Shown here: piece by piece, positions 52,724 to 61,162 of the stretch
Numbering within the stretch: position 1 is the first letter of the stretch
Layout: each line of letters begins with the position of its first letter
Source: Carboxylicivirga litoralis
GTDB lineage: Bacteria; Bacteroidota; Bacteroidia; Bacteroidales; Marinilabiliaceae
Direction: 5' to 3'
Assembly (NCBI RefSeq): GCF_025499605.1
Contig: NZ_JAFMVC010000011.1
Location: forward strand, 90,965-154,964
Length of the DNA: 64,000 nt
Translations under genes and position numbers: made by a program
Notes under the pieces: generated by a model
The model's database searches: none
The model's input: the letters and a program-made list of their open reading frames with translations, nothing else
Told to the model about the DNA's origin: nothing

Positions 52724-52758
52724 ATAAAAACAGATATTTTAAATTAAACCTAATAGAT

Positions 52759-53418
52759 ATGTCAAAACGACTTTTTAAATCAGAATCTAAATTCTTAGAG
52801 AAATCGCGTACAGCTATTACGAATGCCGAATCGAATCCGCTTATAAAAGCAGCACTTGCCGATTACGGCTTAGGTGAGGAGCAGATGGTGCATGGCAGGC
52901 AGCTATACAATTCGACCCAAAACATGTGGGACACGAATATTAAAGAAGATGCCGAGTCAACAGAGGCTTCGTTGGCCTATTCGACAACTTATAATAAGTT
53001 ACAGACCTTATTTAAAGTCCATCGCGATAAAACTTTGATTTTCTTCAAACTAAAACCCGAATTATTGGCTAAGCTGGGCGTTAAGGGGAGTTTCCCTCGC
53101 AAGTACAACGATTTCTTCGATAAGGTTCGTCAGTATTATACCACTATAAAAAGCGATGCAGCCATACAGGCAGAGTTGGATAAAATTAAGGTTACGGCTG
53201 ATATTGTTGATGAATGCCTGGTATTGCTAGAAGAACTTCTGGCTAAACGTTCGCATTTCGATAAAGAGCTTGCCGAATCGCAGGATATGACAAAAAGCAA
53301 AAATGCTGCTTTATTAGCCCTTAAAGAATGGATGGATGAATTTTATATTATAGCTAAGGTGGCTCTATACGACCAGCCTCAATTGCTTGAAGCACTTGGT
53401 GTTTTTGTCAGAAGTTAA
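52759..53418 (+). CDS. Conserved helical protein of unknown function
   Basis: A 219-residue, highly charged and almost wholly helical protein beginning MSKRLFKSESKFLEKSRTAI. It has HGRQLYNSTQNMWDTNIKED, VHRDKTLIFFKLKPELLAKLGVKG and the C-terminal WMDEFYIIAKVALYDQPQLLEALGVFVRS. I recall this pattern, particularly the ending ALYDQPQLLEALG, from many Bacteroidota hypothetical proteins, but no function is assigned. The ATG at 52759 starts the recognisable domain; an in-frame extension would have to translate the 21-bp tandem repeat. A strong terminator follows. Confidence 0.78.
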   Translation: MSKRLFKSESKFLEKSRTAITNAESNPLIKAALADYGLGEEQMVHGRQLYNSTQNMWDTNIKEDAESTEASLAYSTTYNKLQTLFKVHRDKTLIFFKLKPELLAKLGVKGSFPRKYNDFFDKVRQYYTTIKSDAAIQAELDKIKVTADIVDECLVLLEELLAKRSHFDKELAESQDMTKSKNAALLALKEWMDEFYIIAKVALYDQPQLLEALGVFVRS

Positions 53419-53443
53419 TTTCAGCTCGTGTAATTATTTTGCT

Positions 53444-53481
53444 AAACCTGTCAGTATTCCCAACCCTGACAGGTTTTTTTG
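53444..53481 (+). terminator. Intrinsic terminator of the helical protein gene
   Basis: AAACCTGTCAG (53444-53454) pairs perfectly with CTGACAGGTTT (53466-53476) around 11 bases, then TTTT. It lies 26 bases after the stop codon. Confidence 0.88.
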
Positions 53482-53486
53482 TTATT

Positions 53487-53533
53487 ACCTCACCCCGGGC
53501 TTTCCGCTCTGGCGTAATAAATCGTCATTAAGG
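53487..53533. repeat. Truncated copy of the palindromic repeat
   Basis: ACCTCACCCCGGGCTTTCCG...TCTGGCGTAATAAATCGTC keeps the left end of the family, including a decayed TTCCGC/GCGGAA palindrome, and then loses similarity. Confidence 0.6.
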
Positions 53534-53572
53534 GCTGACTTTGAAGTTTTATTGAATAAGAAAATAAGGTCT

Positions 53573-54109
53573 AACACCTCATCCCACCCTTCTCCTCAAG
53601 GAGAAGGAGTTGAGTGAATTGGATGGCAGTTGGCTATGATTAAAAGAGCAGACTTTCAGAGTTGCTCACATCCTCTCCTGCCAAGAGAGGACCGATGAGA
53701 GGTGTTTTAATAAACGCCTTAATAAAATGACATTTCAGTTTTGAAGTTGTTATTTCTTCTCTCTTCTAAATAAAAACACCTCATCGCACCCTTCTCCTCA
53801 AGGAGAAGGAGTTGAGTGAATTGGATGGCAGTTGGCTATGATTAAAAGAGCAGGCTTTCAGAGTTGCTCACATCCTCTCCTGGTAGGAGAGGACCGATGA
53901 GAGGTGTTTTAATAAACGCCTTAATAAAATGACATTTCAGTTTTGTAGTTGTTATTTCTTCTCTCTTCTAAATAAAAACACCTCATCGCACCCTTCTCCT
54001 CAAGGAGAAGGAGTTGAGTGAATTGGGTGGCAGTTGGCTATGATTAAAAGAGCAGACTTTCAGAGTTCAGCACTTCCTCTCCTGTTGGAGAGGACCGAGG
54101 AGAGGTGTT
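53573..54109. mobile_element. Three tandem 134-bp elements with terminal inverted repeats (202-bp period)
   Basis: Element 1 is 53573-53706, element 2 is 53775-53908 and element 3 is 53977-54109. Each begins with AACACCTC and ends with GAGGTGTT, exact inverted 8-mers. Inside are the palindromes TTCTCCTCAAGGAGAA and a CCTCTCCT-AGGAGAGG hairpin. The 68-bp spacers between elements 1-2 and 2-3 are nearly identical, so the whole 202-bp unit was duplicated. They have the look of non-autonomous, MITE-like or REP-like elements. No transposase gene is present. Confidence 0.8.
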
Positions 54110-54147
54110 TATTTTAATCCTCCTGAATATTCAGTACCTTGAAGCCT

Positions 54148-54525
54148 ATGACACAAGAAAATTTTGATAATCTTTTTTACGGTGCCTCGGCTAAAATCAG
54201 GGAAAATGCAAAATTGTTACGAAAGGAATTAACAACGGCGGAAAAAGTTTTGTGGAATAAACTTCGCAATCGTCAGTTGAATGGTTTGAAGTTCAGACGC
54301 CAGCATCCAATAGATATATTTATCGCTGATTTCTATTGTCATGAGAAAAAGCTCGTTGTTGAAGTAGACGGGCAGATACACAACAAACAGAAAGAATATG
54401 ATGAAGGTAGAACTGCTGAGTTACAGCGTTTAGGTGTTTCTGTTATTCGTTTTACAAATGAGGAGGTTGAGAATCATGTAAGAGATGTGTACCAAAGGAT
54501 ATTAACGTTTTGTGAGGACTTGTGA
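54148..54525 (+). CDS. DUF559 (Vsr-like) endonuclease domain protein
   Basis: A 125-residue protein made of a single DUF559 domain: RENAKLLRKELTTAEKVLWNKLRNRQLNGLKFRRQHPI, then DFYCHEKKLVVEVDGQIHN with the PD-(D/E)xK-like acidic residues, and RLGVSVIRFTNEEVENH. The fold is shared with the very-short-patch nuclease Vsr. The gene is framed by repeats: the last 134-bp element ends 38 bases upstream and another repeat begins 11 bases after the stop. A TACCTTGA box directly before the ATG resembles a -7 element. Whether the enzyme acts on the repeats is unknown. Confidence 0.85.
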   Translation: MTQENFDNLFYGASAKIRENAKLLRKELTTAEKVLWNKLRNRQLNGLKFRRQHPIDIFIADFYCHEKKLVVEVDGQIHNKQKEYDEGRTAELQRLGVSVIRFTNEEVENHVRDVYQRILTFCEDL

Positions 54526-54536
54526 AAAGTATTTGT

Positions 54537-54838
54537 AACACCTCATCCCAACCTTCTCTTCAAGGCTACTCTTTATACGCTTTATTGTAAAATAGAATAT
54601 AGTATTAATGGTATCAGTGTGTTATCGCCGAAAATACACCTCTCCTCAATCCTCTCCTTTAGGAGAGTAAGTGCTAATCAGGGAAGAGCAGTGCATTAAA
54701 AAAGAGGCTATTGCCTTTCAAAGTGCAACCTCCTTCTCCTCAAGGAGAAGGAGTTGAGTGAATTGGGTGGCAGTTGGCTATGATTAGAAGAGCAGACTTT
54801 CAGAGTTCAGCACTTCCTCTCCTGGTAGGAGAGGTGTT
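54537..54838. repeat. Composite palindromic repeat following the DUF559 gene
   Basis: It starts with AACACCTCATCCCAACC, then carries a segment (54566-54724) almost identical to 48719-48880, then a right half like that of the tandem elements (CTCAAGGAGAAGGAG to CCTCTCCTGGTAGGAGAGG), and ends GAGGTGTTTT at about 54838. It looks like one element inserted in another. The 54526-54872 gap contains nothing else. Confidence 0.78.
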
Positions 54839-54872
54839 TTAAGGATTTTTTTAATTAATAGTAGAAATGGTT

Positions 54873-56405
54873 TCACCATTTCCTGCTTAACTGGCGTTCT
54901 TCAACCTCTTGTCTGATGACTTCATTAATATTTACATCAGTGTCTTGAAAAACACAGATGGATGCGCCATACTCTCGTGCATACGAATTAGCAATTGAAT
55001 CGGCCACATAAGCCACGTTGAAATATTGCGCTGTCTCTCTGAATTCTTCTTCTACAACGGATGCGCTAATCACGCGTACTAATTGTGTATATGGCTTCTC
55101 GAGCTCAAACCAATTGACATAATCGGCGTTAAAAGATACTGCACGGATACCTTGCCTGCCATAAAAGTTAACAGCACCGGCTTGTCCATAATTGTCACAT
55201 AACACAAGGGTTGAGGGCTGGTTATCCAGATGGCTGTGGACGGCATCCAATTTTTGTGCCAACTCTTGCCAGCCCAGCATATCCGCAAAATCTTGAGGTA
55301 ACTCATGGTCTTTGCCATCTTCCCAACGCAAAAGTCCCATTTCTTTATATCGGCTTTGGTTGGTCATGATATACTCAGGCGTTTTATTGGGGTACAAGAC
55401 ATCGTATGTATAAACAAAATAAAATATGGGAGATGCTAATAAGAAGGCATAAGCCATCTGTCCCCATCTTTGTCGAAACCACCTCGAAATATAAACCGAA
55501 CCCACTGCAATGTATATCGGATATAAGCCAATGGCATAATAATCTTTGGCTTTTAAGTAAGTGTATAATGTCAGTACAATTATCATTAACCAAAAAAGTG
55601 AACGAAACTTGTTAAACGGTTTGTAAAACCACAAACTCCAGAGGCCAGCCACTATCACAAACAGGGAGCCGGTAAAAAACAATGGCTGTGTGCTTAAGAA
55701 TGTCAAGCGATTAACGTTAATCAACTGGGTGGAGGCCAGTTCATTCATATGGTGTAATACCGGGAAACCATTTTGATATTGCCAGATAAGATTTGGTGCT
55801 ACGAGCAATAAGGCTAGTCCGCCAGCCAGGTATAATTCCCTCCTTAAGAATATCGTACGTTGTGGGCTTAATAGCAATGCCGGTAATAAGCCCAACATTA
55901 AAAAAGCCATGTTGTATTTATTAAGAAAACCGAATGCTAAAACTATTGCTAATGCGTAAAGATATTTTGGTTGTTCATCTTTCAGGTAACGGATAAGGAA
56001 ATATGAAACCAGTGTCCAACATAGTACATCAAAGGAGTTGGGCTGGTAAAGCGTATTAAGGCGTAACAGTACTGAAAACAACACCCCAAAACCGCCTAAT
56101 AATTTGGCTCGCAGGTCACCACCTAAATATTTGATGCTACGCCAAACTACCATGAGAGTCAATGCGCCGAACAGAGCCGGAAAGAACTTCACCCAAAACA
56201 CCCCGTTTCCCAAAAACTTTATCACCAGTGATATCCATGAAGTAAAAGGCGGGACAGAGTGATAGCCCCAAGCCAGATGATTAGCCTGGTCGAGATGGAG
56301 GTATTCATCGCGGTGTAAATCGTATGCGCCATCTATCAATGTATATTGAAGGATAAATTTGGCCAGTACCAGCAAGAGTAAAAGTATTGTGTCTTTGGCT
56401 TTCAT
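54873..56405 (-). CDS. Glycosyltransferase family 39 (ArnT/PMT-like) membrane protein
   Basis: A 510-residue protein with about eleven hydrophobic helices. The first external loop has the GT39 catalytic-site pattern YDLHRDEYLHLDQANHLAWG, with the DE pair typical of lipid-linked-sugar transferases such as ArnT. A soluble C-terminal domain of about 170 residues follows (from about VLYPNKTPEYIMTNQSRYK). The enzyme would transfer a sugar from polyprenyl phosphate to a periplasmic acceptor, not identified here. It is flanked by repeats on both sides and is not in an operon. Confidence 0.85.
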   Translation of the reverse strand: MKAKDTILLLLLVLAKFILQYTLIDGAYDLHRDEYLHLDQANHLAWGYHSVPPFTSWISLVIKFLGNGVFWVKFFPALFGALTLMVVWRSIKYLGGDLRAKLLGGFGVLFSVLLRLNTLYQPNSFDVLCWTLVSYFLIRYLKDEQPKYLYALAIVLAFGFLNKYNMAFLMLGLLPALLLSPQRTIFLRRELYLAGGLALLLVAPNLIWQYQNGFPVLHHMNELASTQLINVNRLTFLSTQPLFFTGSLFVIVAGLWSLWFYKPFNKFRSLFWLMIIVLTLYTYLKAKDYYAIGLYPIYIAVGSVYISRWFRQRWGQMAYAFLLASPIFYFVYTYDVLYPNKTPEYIMTNQSRYKEMGLLRWEDGKDHELPQDFADMLGWQELAQKLDAVHSHLDNQPSTLVLCDNYGQAGAVNFYGRQGIRAVSFNADYVNWFELEKPYTQLVRVISASVVEEEFRETAQYFNVAYVADSIANSYAREYGASICVFQDTDVNINEVIRQEVEERQLSRKW

Positions 56406-56527
56406 TTATAGGTTATTGGATGTTGAGTTGTTAAAGATAAGTATTTCAGTAATATGCGAAATCACTTATTTACAAGAGAGTTAATAGTATTTGTTCGAAC
56501 CAGGGTTACTAGTTTTTTCATGTGTTA

Positions 56528-56820
56528 TAACCTCATCTCACCCTCCTCCTCAAGGAAAAGAAGTAGTATGTTGGAGGGCAGTTGGCTATGATTAAAAGTA
56601 CGGTCCTTCAGAGTTGCGCACTTCCTCTCCTGCCAGAGCTGGTCCCGCATTTCGGGAAGAGGACTGAGGAGAGGTGTTTTAATAAAAGTCTTAAAAATGA
56701 AATTTCAGTTTTGTAGTTGTTATTCCTTCTCTCTTATAAAAAAACACCTCATCCCAACCTTTCAGCTCTGGCCACAGCTAGTTCCACATTGCTGGAAGTG
56801 GACCGGGAAGAGGATTTTTT
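56528..56820. repeat. Palindromic repeat element plus spacer and a second partial copy
   Basis: The first copy runs from TAACCTCATCTCACCC to GAGGTGTT (56671-56678). It is followed by a 64-base spacer very similar to that of the 202-bp tandem unit, and then AACACCTC (56743-56750) of a second copy, which decays by 56820. Conservation of the spacer outside the array shows that the 202-bp unit, not only the 134-bp element, has spread. The copy contains an insertion after CTCCTGCCAGAG. Confidence 0.75.
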
Positions 56821-57027
56821 ATAGTTCAGTTCCTTTATTTATACTTTGTACGATATGCTTCGAACTTCTACCTTATTAATTACCGAGCACTGTGCGCTAA
56901 GCGCTTTTTTATTACTAAAATTTTAGCGCTCTGTACTCCGGACTTCGGACTTTTTACTAATGACGCACTGTGCACTTTGCACTAAACACATTTTCGATTA
57001 TCTTGCTTCTTCAAATAACACCAGCCC
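56821..57027. other. Upstream region of the ABC permease gene
   Basis: AT-rich DNA with a hairpin GCGCTAA...TTAGCGC at 56891-56929 and repetitive words such as GCACTGTGCACTTTGCACT near 56966-56984. TATCTTGC at 57000-57007, with TTTG 19 bases upstream, is a plausible promoter for the permease gene. I see no gene in this stretch. Confidence 0.5.
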
Positions 57028-58284
57028 ATGATTCTCGTATATAAATTTTTTAAAGAGAGTTTTCTTTTCGCTTTGAATGCCTTGCGCACCAATGTGCTGC
57101 GCACTATTCTGACCTTATCGGGTGTAACAATAGGCATCTTTTCCATCATATCAGTCTTTACTTTAATCGATTTTTTGGAGAAGCAGGTGCGCGAAAGCAT
57201 AGAGTCATTAGGCAATAATGTGGTGTATATTCAAAAGTGGCCCTGGACGCCTCCTGAGGGTGAAACAGAGTATCCGTGGTGGCGTTATATGAACCGCCAG
57301 GTACCATCGTTGGAAGATTACGAGCAAATCAAACGCCGTTCGCAAATTGCCGAAGATGTATCTTACGTGATGTCGTCGCAAAAAATGCTGCAATACGAAG
57401 ATAATTCCTACGATAATGTAGCAGTGATGGGCGTATCCGATGGTTTTGATAATATATGGACTTTTGAAATTGCCGATGGCCGTTACTTCTCACCCTATGA
57501 GAGTAATAGTGGTATAGCGGTGGCCGTAATTGGGGCTGAGATAGCGGAGCAACTCTTTCAGGGCACCGACCCCATTGGCAAGCGCGTAAAAATGATGGGG
57601 CGCAAGCTGATGGTGATAGGGGTGATGTTGCGCACCGGTTCCGATATTTTTGGTAACAGCCTCGATAAGAATATTATTATACCAGTGAAGTATGCACGTA
57701 ACCTGTTTAACCTGCGCAGTGAATCGGTTAATCCGATGATTCTGGTGAAAGGAAAGGAAGGGTACACCTCCGATGATATGGTGGATGAACTCACTGGTGT
57801 GATGCGGGCCATCCGACGCATTAAACCCAGTGGAGATAACGATTTTGCGCTTAACCGCATAAGTCTGATTCAAAAGAATTTTGATAGTCTTTTTGATTTT
57901 ATCGATTTGGCGGGGTGGTTTATTGGTGGTTTCTCCATTTTGGTAGGAGGTTTTGGTATTGCCAACATTATGTTTGTGTCGGTCAAAGAACGAACACGGA
58001 TTATTGGTATTCAAAAAGCATTGGGAGCCAAACGCAAATTTATTTTGCTTCAGTTCCTGATTGAAAGCACAGCCCTTTCGTTGTTGGGCGGATTAGCTGG
58101 TTTGCTGATTGTGTTTGGAATTGCTATTTCCATTAGTCTTATTACTGGATCAGAGATGGCACTGACCTTGCTTAATATTATGAAGGGAATAGGTATTTCT
58201 TCTGTTATTGGGGTAGTATCAGGCTTTATTCCTGCCTGGAAAGCATCGAAGATGGATCCGGTGGAAGCTATCAATGCTTTGTAA
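57028..58284 (+). CDS. MacB-type ABC transporter permease
   Basis: A 418-residue protein with the MacB/FtsX layout: first helix after the amphipathic start (RTNVLRTILTLSGVTIGIFSIISVFTLI), a periplasmic domain of about 220 residues (from QVRESIESLGNNVVYIQKWPW), and three C-terminal helices with GGFGIANIMFVSVKERTRIIGIQKALGAK, the permease signature. Such permeases work with a MacB-like ATPase that couples ATP hydrolysis to mechanical movement in the periplasm. No ATPase or membrane-fusion protein gene is adjacent, so partners are encoded elsewhere. Confidence 0.88.
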   Translation: MILVYKFFKESFLFALNALRTNVLRTILTLSGVTIGIFSIISVFTLIDFLEKQVRESIESLGNNVVYIQKWPWTPPEGETEYPWWRYMNRQVPSLEDYEQIKRRSQIAEDVSYVMSSQKMLQYEDNSYDNVAVMGVSDGFDNIWTFEIADGRYFSPYESNSGIAVAVIGAEIAEQLFQGTDPIGKRVKMMGRKLMVIGVMLRTGSDIFGNSLDKNIIIPVKYARNLFNLRSESVNPMILVKGKEGYTSDDMVDELTGVMRAIRRIKPSGDNDFALNRISLIQKNFDSLFDFIDLAGWFIGGFSILVGGFGIANIMFVSVKERTRIIGIQKALGAKRKFILLQFLIESTALSLLGGLAGLLIVFGIAISISLITGSEMALTLLNIMKGIGISSVIGVVSGFIPAWKASKMDPVEAINAL

Positions 58285-58389
58285 GAATATCTACGGAGAA
58301 CTGACAAGGGTTATAGATGTCCTAAACAAAACCTCCATCTTCTTTTTTATTTTATTGTCAAGAAGTCTAACATCTAATAATCTTATAGT

Positions 58390-59097
58390 ATGAACCTATT
58401 ATTAATATCCAATTCAACCATGGCCGGTGAGGCCTACCTTGATTACCCAAAGCACAACATAGCTGATTTTCTTGGTAAAGAAAAAGTAAAGTGCCTGTTT
58501 ATTCCTTATGCCGGAGTCACCGTTTCGTTCGATGATTATGAGGCCAAAGTCAAAAGCCGTTTTAATGAGGTGGGGCACGATGTGGTGTCAATCCACCATT
58601 TCGATGATCCGGTAAAAGCAGTTGAAGAAGCTGAAGCCATTGTGGTAGGCGGAGGCAGTACATGGCGTTTATTACGCATGATTCATGATAACAAATTAAC
58701 AGAGCCAATTCGTAAGAAGGTATTGGGTGGAACAAAGTATATTGGCTGGAGTGCAGGTTCTAACCTGGCTTGCCCAACCATTAAAACCACTAACGATATG
58801 CCTATTATCGATCCGCTTGGGTTTGATGCGCTTAATTTGATTCCTTACCAGATTAATCCACATTACCTGGATGCCAACCCGGAAGGTCATGGAGGTGAGA
58901 CACGCGAAGAACGGATTATGGAGTTTTTAGTCGTTAACCAGGAAACAACCGTGGTGGGCTTGCGCGAAGGGTGCATGTTTACTTATAATGATGGAAAAAT
59001 TGGATTCATTGGCCAACGGCCATTGCGCGTCTTCCAATATGGTAAAGAACCATACGAAGTACAACCCCATGAGAGTTTTGAGTTTTTAGGACAGTAA
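58390..59097 (+). CDS. pepE: Dipeptidase E (peptidase family S51)
   Basis: A 235-residue cytoplasmic peptidase that cleaves Asp-X dipeptides. The nucleophile Ser121 lies in IGWSAGSNLACPT, and His158 in INPHYLDANPEGHGG, with Asp136 in the TTNDMPI segment; these agree with the Ser/His/Asp set of Salmonella PepE. The N-terminal AIVVGGGSTWRLL block is also typical. Length is normal. It is a single-gene unit with a strong terminator. Confidence 0.93.
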   Translation: MNLLLISNSTMAGEAYLDYPKHNIADFLGKEKVKCLFIPYAGVTVSFDDYEAKVKSRFNEVGHDVVSIHHFDDPVKAVEEAEAIVVGGGSTWRLLRMIHDNKLTEPIRKKVLGGTKYIGWSAGSNLACPTIKTTNDMPIIDPLGFDALNLIPYQINPHYLDANPEGHGGETREERIMEFLVVNQETTVVGLREGCMFTYNDGKIGFIGQRPLRVFQYGKEPYEVQPHESFEFLGQ

Positions 59098-59120
59098 TTA
59101 TTGTAATATAAGAAATAACT

Positions 59121-59156
59121 AAGCCCTGTTCATCACCTGATGAGCAGGGCTTTTTT
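59121..59156 (+). terminator. Intrinsic terminator of pepE
   Basis: AAGCCCTG-TCATC pairs with GATGA-CAGGGCTT around a short loop and is followed by TTTTTT. It ends about 60 bases after the stop codon. Confidence 0.9.
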
Positions 59157-59581
59157 CGATCATTATTGTATTCAAGAGTGTCCTAAAACGAAGTTTAGTC
59201 ATCGAGTTACTCCAGAGATTGATCTACTCTTTATACACTATATTGTTAAGTGTTAAAATGCAACTTAGTTATCCATAGCCCTCGGTGCCGGGCAGGCATT
59301 ATCTCAGTGAACGGTTTCTTTTCATGTTTTTGAACATTCTCGTTCTTGTATGCTCATGGCGACTAGTGTATGGGTATATGCTATTTAATTATGCCCTTTA
59401 CCTGTTAAGACAATTCTACTTAATTTATTCAATAGCTATTGAGTAGCCAATAGAGCTATGAGGAGAGCAATTTTTGAAAACAATTGTTAAACTCCTTCTT
59501 AATTTGCTAACAAATGTAAATATATAGAAACTGGCATGTGTTTTGCTTTTCAGGGCACAGAACATTAAAAATTAGGAAACT
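59157..59581. other. About 425 bases without a gene, upstream of the SulP operon
   Basis: The only recognisable piece is CTACTCTTTATAC at 59223-59235, a relic of the segment found at 48719 and 54566. No coding frame or tRNA is seen. The promoter of the SulP operon should be at the right end, but no full TAnnTTTG box is evident; an AGGAAA six bases before the ATG may be a weak ribosome site. Confidence 0.5.
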
Positions 59582-61135
59582 ATGAAGGACTTTTTCAAGA
59601 CTTATAAAAATGACATTCCTGCAGGATTGGTAGTGTACCTGGTTGCTTTGCCATTGTGTTTAGGAATTGCATTAGCGTCAGGCGCACCGCTGTTCTCTGG
59701 TGTCATCTCTGGCATCATCGGTGGTATTGTAATTGGATTTATGTCCGATTCAAAATTAAGTGTTAGCGGACCCGCAGCCGGATTAACCGTTATTGTGTTT
59801 TCTGCCATTGCAACCTTGGGTTCGTTCGAAGCCTTTTTGCTGGCTGTATTTATCTCTGGTGTTATCCAGTTGATTTTAGGTTATGCAAAGGCAGGTGTTA
59901 TTGGCCACTTCTTTCCCAGTTCAGTAATTACGGGGATGTTAACGGCCATAGGCTTGAGTATTATTCTGAAGCAGATTCCACATGCCTTTGGTTACGATCT
60001 AACAGGTATCGATACGGCAGCTTTTGAAGATAAGTATGGACATAATACTTTCTCGGAGTTGTATTATATGATTGCCGGAATACTGCCTGGAGCAGTCATC
60101 ATCAGTGTGTTATCGATGGTGATTCTATTTGCATGGGATGGTAAGTTGATTAAGAATCACTCCGTACTAAAACTGATTCCTGCGCCATTGTTGGTAGTTC
60201 TTTTAGGAGTTGGATTAAATGAAGGATTTAAAGCGTTTGCACCAGCATTGGCATTGGGGTCTACTCATTTGGTGTCGTTGCCCGAGATGAGTGGTTTCAG
60301 CTCGCTGGTTAATGAGTTGCGTTTTCCTCAATTAAGTGCTATTGCTAATCCCGATGTGTGGGTAGTGGCCTTTACAATTGCTATTGTTGGTAGTCTGGAG
60401 TCACTGTTAAGTTTGGATGCATCAGATAAAATTGATCCTAATAAACGTATTTCATCTCCTAACAAGGAGTTGAAGGCGCAAGGTTGGGGTAATATGTTGG
60501 CCGGATTGGTTGGTGGTTTGCCTATGACAGCGGTTATTGTGCGAAGCTCTGCTAATGTTAATGCAGGTGGTAAAGGCAAAATGTCTGCGGTTTTTCATGG
60601 TGTATTATTATTACTAAGTGTATTATTCTTTGCACCGTACTTAAATTACATTCCGTTATCGGCTTTGGCAGCAGTTTTGATTCATGTTGGTCTGAAGCTT
60701 AATAAGCTATCTATTTATAAAAATGCCATTAAGCAAGGAGCCAATCAGTACATACCGTTCTTTGCAACTATTATCGTGATATTGTTGACCGACCTGTTAA
60801 AAGGTATCAGCTTTGGTATTATAATCGGATTTATATTCGTTTTGAAGTCGAATTTCCGTTCAGGTATTACAGTTTCTAATATTGGAAATAACTACATGAT
60901 TTCAATTTCACGTAACTTGTATTTCTTCAATAAAGCACAGTTGCGTAGAACGCTGCAGCATCTGCCCGAGAATATTAACCTGTTAGTTGATGGTACCGAA
61001 GTTGATTTTATCGATAACGATATCTTGACTGAAGTAGAGGATTTTTGTGAAGGTGCAGGCGATAAAGGGATTAATGTTACCATCAAGCAGAGCGAAACGG
61101 CACTTGTTCCAATGTTCAGGAAAGAAGCTGCCTAA
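59582..61135 (+). CDS. SulP-family anion transporter with STAS domain, probable bicarbonate carrier
   Basis: A 517-residue membrane protein. The N-terminal part contains KNDIPAGLVVYLVALPLCLGIALASG and SVSGPAAGLTVIV, signatures of the SulP transporter core with about 12 to 14 helices. A short C-terminal STAS domain follows (about 430-517; INLLVDGTEVDFIDNDILTEVEDF). SulP proteins carry sulfate, bicarbonate or other anions. The carbonic anhydrase gene 27 bases downstream points to bicarbonate. The pair would supply bicarbonate for carboxylases or balance pH. Confidence 0.88.
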   Translation: MKDFFKTYKNDIPAGLVVYLVALPLCLGIALASGAPLFSGVISGIIGGIVIGFMSDSKLSVSGPAAGLTVIVFSAIATLGSFEAFLLAVFISGVIQLILGYAKAGVIGHFFPSSVITGMLTAIGLSIILKQIPHAFGYDLTGIDTAAFEDKYGHNTFSELYYMIAGILPGAVIISVLSMVILFAWDGKLIKNHSVLKLIPAPLLVVLLGVGLNEGFKAFAPALALGSTHLVSLPEMSGFSSLVNELRFPQLSAIANPDVWVVAFTIAIVGSLESLLSLDASDKIDPNKRISSPNKELKAQGWGNMLAGLVGGLPMTAVIVRSSANVNAGGKGKMSAVFHGVLLLLSVLFFAPYLNYIPLSALAAVLIHVGLKLNKLSIYKNAIKQGANQYIPFFATIIVILLTDLLKGISFGIIIGFIFVLKSNFRSGITVSNIGNNYMISISRNLYFFNKAQLRRTLQHLPENINLLVDGTEVDFIDNDILTEVEDFCEGAGDKGINVTIKQSETALVPMFRKEAA

Positions 61136-61162
61136 TGTTTAACTCATTAAAACGATGTAAGA

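Noticed and set aside
52436..52747. A plus-strand frame of 103 codons over the 21-bp tandem repeat
   Set aside because: The repeat length is a multiple of three, so frames without a stop in the unit stay open by chance. A second frame is open too, and the composition is not protein-like outside the repeat.
53573..54109. Tandem repeats as a CRISPR array
   Set aside because: The repeated unit is 202 bp with nearly identical spacers and internal palindromes. CRISPR arrays have short repeats and unique spacers, and no cas gene is present.
57028..58284. The permease as part of a complete MacAB-TolC-like exporter
   Set aside because: No ATPase, membrane-fusion or outer-membrane channel gene is adjacent.
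59157..59581. Possible tRNA or small RNA gene in the gap before the SulP operon
   Set aside because: No cloverleaf, no T-loop consensus and no terminator are seen; only a repeat relic is present.
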